This document shows, in pieces, positions 6,981 through 12,360 of a stretch of 12,360 nucleotides of DNA. The notes beneath the pieces are model-generated. The model ran no database searches. It had not been told where the DNA came from and worked only from the letters and a program-made list of their open reading frames with translations. The stretch spans positions 1-12,360 of the forward strand of contig VAYE01000047.1 of the NCBI GenBank assembly GCA_005883235.1. Direction: 5' to 3'. This stretch comes from Actinomycetota bacterium (GTDB taxonomy: Bacteria; Actinomycetota; Thermoleophilia; Gaiellales; Gaiellaceae). How positions within the stretch are numbered: position 1 is the stretch's first letter; every line of letters begins with the position of its first letter. The position numbers and the translations under genes were made by a program.

Positions 6981-7984
6981 ACGGACGGCTGCGCGTCGGG
7001 TGGGCAACCTCCTCGACGCTGCGTGCCGGCCGGGCGACCTTCCGCGGCCTCGAGACGAGCGTCGCGATGCGGATCGCGAACGTCGCCCGGTGGCTGAACC
7101 GGAACACGCGGATCCAGAACGAGCTCTACCGCCGCGGCGCCCGCTACGACGTCGTCGTCTTCGTGAAGGCGATGGACGAGGTGGCGCGGACGGAGGCGGA
7201 GCGGGTGCGGGCCGGCGGCGGAAAGGTCGTCTTCGACGCCAACGTGAACTACTACGAGATCTGGGGCGAGTACGACATCCCCGGCACGCGGCCGACCGAG
7301 GAGCAGCAGCGCGACGCGGAGGCGATGACCCGCGGCGCCGACGCGGTCGTCACGGACTCGAGCTACCTCCTCGGGATCGTGCGCCGCTTCAACGAGCGCT
7401 CCGAGTGGATACCGGACAACGTCGACCTGTCGGTGTTCCGGCCGCGGCCGGAACATCAGGGTCGGGGGCTCCGGCTCGTCTGGTCGGGCCGGTCGCAGAA
7501 GGCGCGGCCGCTGACACTCCTACGGGAGCCGCTCGAGGCGGCGGGCGACGTCGAGCTCGTGGTCGTCTCGGACGCCCGACCGGCGGAGCTCGACCCCCTC
7601 ACCGGCGTGGCCCGATGCTCGTACGAGCCCTTCAGCCTGCGCGGGTACGCTCGCACTCTCCGAAGCTGCGACGCGATCGTGTCCCCGAAGCGCCTTGTCA
7701 ACGGTTACGAGCTGGGCCACAGCGAGTGGAAGATCACGCTCGGTATGGGGGCGGGGCTGCCGGCGGTCGCGAGCCCTCAGCAGTCCTACGTCGAGGCGAT
7801 CGGCGCTCGGGGCGGGGGGATCGTCGCGGACTCGGCCGAGGAGTGGGCCGAGGCGTTCGAGCGGCTCCGCGATCCGGCTGAGCGGGCCTACCTCGGCGCC
7901 CGAGCCCGGCAGACCGTCGAGGACCTCTACTCGACGCCGGTCGTGGCGCGGCGCTACGGCGAGTTCCTCTTGGGCGTCGCGTGA
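6977..7984 (+). CDS. GT-B (GT4-like) glycosyltransferase
   Basis: Predicted glycosyltransferase of 335 residues. The start is taken as TTG at 6977, overlapping the ATPase stop by TTGA. It gives MNGRLRVGWATSSTLRAG, and no in-frame ATG or GTG lies closer to the conserved N-terminus. The N-terminal half carries YDVVVFVKAMD and GKVVFDANVNYYEIWGEYD, then ADAVVTDSSYLLGIV and the linker WIPDNVDLSVFRP (Asn148 onward) seen at the acceptor/donor domain junction of GT4 enzymes. The C-terminal donor domain has LRLVWSGRSQK, SCDAIVSPKR and GHSEWKITLGMGAGLPAVAS (Ser249-Glu250-Trp251-Lys252), a variant of the usual EX7E region. No membrane segment is present. It should act on the lipid-linked glycan at the inner membrane face. 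Donor and linkage are unknown. Confidence 0.9.
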   Translation: MNGRLRVGWATSSTLRAGRATFRGLETSVAMRIANVARWLNRNTRIQNELYRRGARYDVVVFVKAMDEVARTEAERVRAGGGKVVFDANVNYYEIWGEYDIPGTRPTEEQQRDAEAMTRGADAVVTDSSYLLGIVRRFNERSEWIPDNVDLSVFRPRPEHQGRGLRLVWSGRSQKARPLTLLREPLEAAGDVELVVVSDARPAELDPLTGVARCSYEPFSLRGYARTLRSCDAIVSPKRLVNGYELGHSEWKITLGMGAGLPAVASPQQSYVEAIGARGGGIVADSAEEWAEAFERLRDPAERAYLGARARQTVEDLYSTPVVARRYGEFLLGVA

Positions 7985-8883
7985 TTCGGCGCGCGCCGGA
8001 CGTCGCGATCTCGCACCGGCTTCGGCAGCCGCCGTACGGCGGCTCCAACCAGTTCCTGCTCGCGCTGCGAGGCGAGCTCGAGCGTCGAGGGCTTCGCGTG
8101 TCCGACGGGCCGGTCTCGCCCAGGGCTCGGTCGGTGCTCCTGCACTCGTACCTCGTCGACATGGAGCGGCGGCCGTCAGGGCGGGTCGTTCATCGCGTCG
8201 ACGGGCCGATCGGCCTCTACCGCGGCGCCGACGACGGCGCGGACGAGCGGATCGTGGAGATCAACCGCGAGCTCGCCGACGCGACGATCCTCCAGTCGCA
8301 CTACAGCCTCGAGGCCCACCGGGAGCTCGGCCTCGAGCTACGCGAGCCGGTCGTGATCCCGAACGCGGTCGACCCGGAGATCTTCCATCCGCCGGCACGG
8401 CGAGAGTCGCGCGCGGGCCGGCGGGTGCGCGTCGTCGCGACGAGCTGGTCGGACAACCCGCGCAAGGGCGGGGAGACCTATGCGTGGCTGGCCCGCACGC
8501 TCGACCGCGAGCGCTACGAGCTCACGTTCGTCGGCCGGGCCTCCGTCGACGTGGAAGCAGAGCACACGCTGTCACCGCTGCCCTCCTCGGAGCTCGCCCA
8601 AGTGCTGCGCGGTCAAGACGTCTACGTGGCGGCGAGCCTGCACGACCCGTGCTCGAACGCGCTCCTCGAGGCGCTTGCCTGCGGCCTGCCGGCGCTCTAC
8701 GCGCGAAGCGGCGGCCATCCCGAGCTCGTCGGTGACGCCGGCCTCGGCTACGACGACCAGGAGGAGCTGCCGGGGCTCCTCGACCGGCTCGTCGGCGAGC
8801 TCGACGCGCGGCGCGCGGCAATCCGCGTTCCGCGGCTCGCGGACGTCGCGGATCGGTACCTCGAGACCCTCGACCTCGCATGA
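7981..8883 (+). CDS. GT4-family glycosyltransferase
   Basis: Predicted GT-B glycosyltransferase of 300 residues, short for the family because the N-terminal acceptor domain is compact. DVAISHRLRQPPYGGSNQFL at the start has the glycine-rich loop (YGGSN) of GT4 enzymes. It is followed by RVVHRVDGPIGLYRG, ADATILQSHYS and the domain linker VIPNAVDPEIFHPP (Asn128, Asp131). The C-terminal domain has VVATSWSDNPRKGG and YVAASLHDPCSNALLEALAC, with Asp222 and Glu230 in the donor-binding signature, then GLPALYARSGGHPELVGDAG. The GTG start overlaps the previous stop (GTGA) and its stop overlaps the next ATG (ATGA). Its C-terminal half resembles that of the following gene, so the two are probably related. 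The sugar specificity cannot be read from sequence. Confidence 0.93.
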   Translation: MIRRAPDVAISHRLRQPPYGGSNQFLLALRGELERRGLRVSDGPVSPRARSVLLHSYLVDMERRPSGRVVHRVDGPIGLYRGADDGADERIVEINRELADATILQSHYSLEAHRELGLELREPVVIPNAVDPEIFHPPARRESRAGRRVRVVATSWSDNPRKGGETYAWLARTLDRERYELTFVGRASVDVEAEHTLSPLPSSELAQVLRGQDVYVAASLHDPCSNALLEALACGLPALYARSGGHPELVGDAGLGYDDQEELPGLLDRLVGELDARRAAIRVPRLADVADRYLETLDLA

Positions 8884-9944
8884 GGCGCGTATCCGCTCGC
8901 ATCAGCGCGCGGCGGCGCCGCCGCCGGATCGCCCGGGCGCAAGCCGCGGCGCGCGGCGTCGCGGTCTTCTACGGCTATGACCGGATCCCCGGAACGGACG
9001 AGCTCGCGCACGGAGGGACGGTCAAGTTCCAGCACCTGCAGCGGGAGTTCCCGAACGAGCCCGGCGCCTTCAACCTGCTGTACCTGGGGAGCAGCACCCG
9101 GCCCGACGACTCGAGCGAGCTGATCCGGCTTGCCCGCGGTCGCGGCGCGGCGATCGTCTGGAACCAGGACGGCGTCGCCTACCGAGGCTGGCACGGACAG
9201 GGCTGGGAGCCCGTCAACGAGCCGCTCGCGGAGGGGCTGCACGCCGCCGACCACGTCTTCTTCCAGAGCGAGTTCTGCCGCGTGAGCTCCGATCGCTTCC
9301 TCGGTGAGCGGCAGGGGAGCTTCGAGGTCCTCCCGAACCCGGTCGACACGGAGCGCTTCACGTCGGCCGAACGGCCGGAGCGCCCGCTCACGCTCCTCCT
9401 CGGCGGCAACCAGTACCAGCGCTACCGCTTCGAGACGGCGCTCGAGACGCTCCGCCTGCTCCCGGAGGCCCGGCTCCTCGTCGCCGGGAAGCTCTCGTGG
9501 AGCCCCGATCCGCGGCAGGTGCGGCGTGACTCGGGGGGGCTTCTTGGAGCATTCGGCGACCGCGTGGAGCTCCTCGGAACGTACAGCCAGGCCGCCGCAC
9601 CAGGGCTGTATCGTCGAGCGGACGTGCTGCTGCACACGAAGTACAACGACCCCTGCCCGACCGTCGTGCTCGAGGCGATGGCGTGCGGGCTCCCGGTCGT
9701 CTTCTCGGCGAGCGGCGGAACACCGGAGCTCGTCGGCGACGACGCGGGCGTGGGCGTTCCGGCGCCCCTCGACTGGGAGCGCGACCACCCCCCCGACCCG
9801 GAGGAGCTCGCGAAGGGCGTCACGCGGGTCGCCGCCCGGCTGGCCGACTATTCGTCGGCCGCCCGCACGCGGGCGCTGCGGTTCGACCTGCGCCCCTGGG
9901 TCGATCGCCATCGCGAGGTGTTCGAGCGGCTGGTCGGGGGTTGA
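8880..9944 (+). CDS. GT4-family glycosyltransferase with Arg-rich N-terminus
   Basis: Predicted GT-B glycosyltransferase of 354 residues. The first 25 residues are strongly basic (RRVSARISARRRRRRIARA) and could bind the membrane surface; there is no signal peptide and no better downstream start. The conserved body begins AVFYGYDRIPGTDELAHGG, followed by IVWNQDGVAYRGW, ADHVFFQSEFCR and the linker VLPNPVDTERF (Asn153, Asp156). The donor domain has LTLLLGGNQYQRYRF, EARLLVAGKL and the signature HTKYNDPCPTVVLEAMACGL (Asp257, Glu265), then SGGTPELVGDDAG. ATG at 8880 overlaps the upstream stop (ATGA), and its own TGA overlaps a TTG start of the methyltransferase. It is likely one of three consecutive GT-B enzymes acting in turn on the same glycan; acceptor and donor are unknown. 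Confidence 0.93.
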   Translation: MRRVSARISARRRRRRIARAQAAARGVAVFYGYDRIPGTDELAHGGTVKFQHLQREFPNEPGAFNLLYLGSSTRPDDSSELIRLARGRGAAIVWNQDGVAYRGWHGQGWEPVNEPLAEGLHAADHVFFQSEFCRVSSDRFLGERQGSFEVLPNPVDTERFTSAERPERPLTLLLGGNQYQRYRFETALETLRLLPEARLLVAGKLSWSPDPRQVRRDSGGLLGAFGDRVELLGTYSQAAAPGLYRRADVLLHTKYNDPCPTVVLEAMACGLPVVFSASGGTPELVGDDAGVGVPAPLDWERDHPPDPEELAKGVTRVAARLADYSSAARTRALRFDLRPWVDRHREVFERLVGG

Positions 9945-10675
9945 TCCGCGCCGCCTGGCGCGGGGCGCTCGCGCGGGTGCCTCCGAAGCTCGCCGACCGC
10001 GTCTTCCAGTCCTGGGTCAACGTCACCGCCGAGCGGGAGGACGCTGCCGGAGCGCTGCGCCGGCTCTTCTCGCTCGACGACCACCTGCAACGCGAGATCG
10101 ACCACGCCGCCATCCGCTACGACGACGGCGTCCACGTCAAGCACCGTCTCACCGCCTACCACGACTTCTTCGTCGAGCGGATCGCGCCCGGCGAGCGCGT
10201 TCTCGACGTCGGGTGCGGCAAGGGCGAGCTTGCGCGCGACCTCGCCGAGCGGGCCGGCGCGCGGGTCGTGGGCATCGACGTGAGCCCGCGCTACCTCGCG
10301 TTCGCCCGCGAGCGCTCCATGCACCCCAATGTCGAGTACGTGCAGGCCGACGTCCTCACCTGGCGGCCGGAGGAGCGCTTCGAGGTCGTCGTCCTCTCGA
10401 ACGTGCTCGAGCACGTCGAGGACCGCGTCGGCCTGCTGCGCGCCCTCGTTGCCTCGGCCCGACCGGACCGTTTGCTGATCCGCGTCCCGGTCCGGACGCG
10501 CCACTGGCACGTACCGCTTCGAGCCGAGCTGGGGCTCGAGCATCGCAGCGACCCGCAGCACTTCGTCGAGTACGAGCCCGAAGACTTCGTGACGGAGCTG
10601 AAGGCCGCCGGGCTCGAGCTGAGCGAGCTGCAGGTGCGCTGGGGCGAGATCTGGGCCGCGGCTCGGCCGAGCTGA
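9941..10675 (+). CDS. Class I SAM-dependent methyltransferase
   Basis: Predicted methyltransferase of 244 residues. The start TTG at 9941 overlaps the preceding stop (TTGA); the open frame upstream of it is only the wrong frame of the glycosyltransferase gene. A helical N-terminal part (1-80) leads to motif I RVLDVGCGKGELARDLAE (86-103), the SAM-binding glycine loop. Motif II follows as VVGIDVSPRYL, with the acidic residue for the SAM ribose, then VQADVLTW and VVVLSNVLEHVED, the usual NVLEH post-motif of sugar and small-molecule methyltransferases. The C-terminal part contains HFVEYEPEDF. Its ending TGATG couples it to the GT2 gene. In this setting it most likely O-methylates a sugar of the glycan, perhaps as a terminal cap. 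An unrelated acceptor cannot be excluded. Confidence 0.88.
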   Translation: MIRAAWRGALARVPPKLADRVFQSWVNVTAEREDAAGALRRLFSLDDHLQREIDHAAIRYDDGVHVKHRLTAYHDFFVERIAPGERVLDVGCGKGELARDLAERAGARVVGIDVSPRYLAFARERSMHPNVEYVQADVLTWRPEERFEVVVLSNVLEHVEDRVGLLRALVASARPDRLLIRVPVRTRHWHVPLRAELGLEHRSDPQHFVEYEPEDFVTELKAAGLELSELQVRWGEIWAAARPS

Positions 10676-11526
10676 TGCGCGTCAGCGTGCTCCTTCCGGT
10701 GCGAGACGGCGCGCGGTTCCTCCGCGAGGCGGTCGACAGCGTGCTCGAGCAGACGCTGACGGACTTCGAGCTTCTCGTCGTGGACGACGGCTCGACCGAC
10801 GAGACGCCGGCGATCCTGGCGGAGCTGAAGGACGAGCGGCTCCGCGTCCTGCGCCAGGAGCCCGCGGGCCTCGTGGCGGCGCTCAACCGGGGTATCGCCG
10901 AAGCGCGCGCTCCGTACCTCGCGCGCATGGACGCCGACGACGTCTCGCTGCCGGGCCGCCTCGAGCGGCAGGCCGAGTACCTCGACGAGCGAGGACAGGT
11001 CGCGCTCGTCGTACCGGGGGTTGAGACGATCGACGATGAAGGGCGCCCGGGGCGGCGTATCACGCTGCCGGACGACGACGCGGCGCTCCGCCGGCGGCTC
11101 CTGCTTCGGAATCCCTTCACGCACGGCGCCGTCGTGGTGCGCGCCGAGGCGGTCAGTCGCGCGGGTGGCTACCGGCCGGGCTACGGCGCGAACGAGGACT
11201 ACGACCTGTGGCGGCGGATCGCCGGCGAGTGGGAGCTCGGCGCCGTGCCGGAGATCCTCTACCGCTACCGGGAGCACGCGGGGGCGGTCACGCGGAACCG
11301 CGTCGAGGAGCGGGTCGCGAGCCGCGAGCGGTTGCGCGACGAGCTATGGCGAGATGCCGCCCTCCTCAGCTCGATCCGCGGTGAGCGCGACCCGGTCGAA
11401 GCTCGTGCACTAGTGCACGAGGCGGTTCGGAGGCGGCGCTACGGCCTGGCCCCGCCGCTTCTCCTCGACGCGATGGCGTCCTCGTACGCGCGTCGCAGGA
11501 GCGCGCCGACGGCCGCAGGGCCGTAG
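10675..11526 (+). CDS. GT2-family glycosyltransferase
   Basis: Classic GT2 (GT-A fold) inverting glycosyltransferase of 283 residues, last gene of the operon. MRVSVLLPVRDGARFLREAV is the family start. LLVVDDGSTDETPAIL (33-48) binds the nucleotide, and ARMDADDVSLPGRLERQ holds the DXD metal site (Asp86, Asp88). RNPFTHGAVVVRAEA and YGANEDYDLWRRI provide the Glu174-Asp175 pair that includes the catalytic base. The ATG at 10675 overlaps the methyltransferase stop (TGATG). The last 28 codons run antisense over the end of the minus-strand GT4 gene. This tail (MASSYARRRSAPTAAGP) is of low complexity and may be read-through of the neighbour after an ancestral stop was lost. A 20-bp palindrome lies inside its 3' part. 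No transmembrane segment is seen. Confidence 0.93.
   Translation: MRVSVLLPVRDGARFLREAVDSVLEQTLTDFELLVVDDGSTDETPAILAELKDERLRVLRQEPAGLVAALNRGIAEARAPYLARMDADDVSLPGRLERQAEYLDERGQVALVVPGVETIDDEGRPGRRITLPDDDAALRRRLLLRNPFTHGAVVVRAEAVSRAGGYRPGYGANEDYDLWRRIAGEWELGAVPEILYRYREHAGAVTRNRVEERVASRERLRDELWRDAALLSSIRGERDPVEARALVHEAVRRRRYGLAPPLLLDAMASSYARRRSAPTAAGP
11402..11421. repeat. Perfect 20-bp palindrome around the same CTAG core (copy 2)
   Basis: The half-site is CTCGTGCACT followed directly by its reverse complement, with no loop. Sixteen bases (11403-11418) are identical to 3466-3481, and it is read in the same frame as Arg-Ala-Leu-Val-His. It lies within the GT2 coding region, about 105 bases before the stop. 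Lack of a loop or U-tract argues against a terminator. Confidence 0.8.
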
Positions 11527-12360
11527 CGCTCTCGCGCCCGCCGGGCGATCTCGTCGCGGTCGAACGCGTCCAGGCGGTCGAGCGCCTCGGCGATGCACCC
11601 GGCGATGCTCTCCGGGCTCCGCGGCTCGGCGAGGAGGCCGCTCCGCTCGTCGACGAGCTCGGGCAGGCCGCCGACACGTGTCGCGACGACCGGCAGGCCG
11701 CTCGCCATCGCCTCGAGCACGACGCAGGGGTTGTTCTCGAACCGGCTCGCGAGCACGAAGAGGTCGGCGCCGCGCATCCGCTCCGCGAGCTCCGGCTTGG
11801 GTCGGTAGCCCGCGAAGTGGACGCGCCCCTCGAGGCCGAGCTCGCGGGCGAGCGCTTCGTACTGCGGTCGCCGCGGCCCGTCACCCACGATCTCGAGCTC
11901 GGCGCGGCGGCCGTCGAGGAGCGCGAGCGCACGAAGGAGGACGTCATAGCCCTTCGCGCCGTTCTCTCCCATCAGGCCGGCGCTGATGAGCCGTCCTGAG
12001 GGCTCGTGCCGAGCGGGCCGGAAGAGCTCGTCGTCGACGACGTTCGGGACGACGCGAAGCTTCGCTCGGGGCGCATGCGCGGCCAGGGCGGCCCGCATCG
12101 CCTCGCTCGGCGGAAGGACGAGGTCCGCGCGCTCCAGTGCGAGCCGCGCGAGCCGGGCCATCGGCGCCGACAGGCGCGCGGGATTCTCCGGTAGGAACAC
12201 GCTCCAGTGCTCGCTGTAGACGAGCGGCTTCCGCAGCGTGAGGCCGGCGAGCGCGGCGAGGTGGGAGGTCGCGTGCACGACGTCCGGGTCGCCCGCGGCC
12301 GCCCGCGCTCCGGCGAGGAACGCGGCGTAGCTGAGCGGCCGCGCGAAACGGCGGTAGCGG
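11439..12360 (-). CDS. GT4-family glycosyltransferase, 5' end outside window
   Basis: The minus-strand frame is open to the right window edge, with 306 codons visible. The residues before the GTG at 12278 (AGDPDVVHATSHLAALAG) are clearly part of the conserved acceptor domain, so that codon is internal. Visible motifs are LVYSEHWSVF, ADLVLPPSEAMRAAL, the linker VVPNVVDDELFRPA, LISAGLMGENGAKGYDVLLR, LEIVGDGPRRPQY and VHFAGYRPKPEL. The donor signature reads SRFENNPCVVLEAMASGLPV (about 11690-11755), followed by GGLPELVDERSGLLAEP. This is a standard retaining GT4 enzyme. Its well-conserved last residues (RERYGPAAVGALLRRAYEDA) lie under the end of the plus-strand GT2 gene, giving an 88-bp tail-to-tail overlap. 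It belongs to a separate transcript running in from the right, probably for the same or a neighbouring glycan. Confidence 0.94.
   Translation of the reverse strand, partial: RYRRFARPLSYAAFLAGARAAAGDPDVVHATSHLAALAGLTLRKPLVYSEHWSVFLPENPARLSAPMARLARLALERADLVLPPSEAMRAALAAHAPRAKLRVVPNVVDDELFRPARHEPSGRLISAGLMGENGAKGYDVLLRALALLDGRRAELEIVGDGPRRPQYEALARELGLEGRVHFAGYRPKPELAERMRGADLFVLASRFENNPCVVLEAMASGLPVVATRVGGLPELVDERSGLLAEPRSPESIAGCIAEALDRLDAFDRDEIARRARERYGPAAVGALLRRAYEDAIASRRSGGARP

Noticed and set aside
8748..9911. A 387-codon antisense frame opposite the third GT-B gene
   Set aside because: It crosses a gene boundary on the other strand and has no domain signature. The plus-strand genes have full GT4 signatures.
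11402..11421. The 20-bp palindrome as an operon terminator
   Set aside because: It lies inside the coding region, has no loop and no following T-run, and its core recurs in the middle of another gene.

Overview
This window looks like part of a surface-polysaccharide (or other extracellular glycan) biosynthesis and export locus from a very GC-rich bacterium. Base composition is well above 65% G+C by eye. Codon third positions are nearly all G or C, GTG and TTG starts are frequent, and genes are packed with 1- or 4-base overlaps. This fits a high-GC actinobacterial lineage (possibly Thermoleophilia-like), but no marker in the window fixes the taxonomy, so the assignment is a weak inference. Layout, left to right: (1) The left edge holds the 3' part of a GT4 glycosyltransferase (1-453, +). 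It overlaps by ATGA a second glycosyltransferase-like gene (450-1269, +) that is broken by a frameshift and probably an internal deletion. (2) Two paralogous GT2-type glycosyltransferases lie on the minus strand (2245-3057 and 1293-2102), separated by a frameshifted 40-codon stub of a third copy that forms a roughly 135-bp imperfect direct repeat. A 10-bp-stem hairpin sits where this pair converges with the left genes. (3) A 52-bp divergent spacer separates the GT2 pair from the main plus-strand operon. (4) The operon (3110-11526) contains eight genes, each overlapping the next: NodU/CmcH-type O-carbamoyltransferase, Wzm-like ABC permease, Wzt-like ABC ATPase with a C-terminal carbohydrate-binding domain, three GT-B (GT4-like) glycosyltransferases, a SAM methyltransferase and a GT2 glycosyltransferase. 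(5) At the right edge a further GT4 glycosyltransferase on the minus strand (11439-12360, 5' end outside the window) overlaps the end of the operon tail-to-tail by 88 bp. How the genes may work together (inference): the glycosyltransferases build a lipid-linked glycan in the cytoplasm, the carbamoyltransferase and methyltransferase decorate or cap it, and the ABC transporter with its Wzt-type recognition domain exports the finished chain. No chain initiator, nucleotide-sugar synthesis gene, polymerase or ligase is visible here, so the locus must extend beyond the window. The less ordinary signals are the decayed genes at the left, the tandem GT2 stub, and two in-frame copies of a 16-base sequence with a perfect CTAG-centred palindrome, 8 kb apart. 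No RNA gene, CRISPR array, transposase or insertion-sequence end was found.
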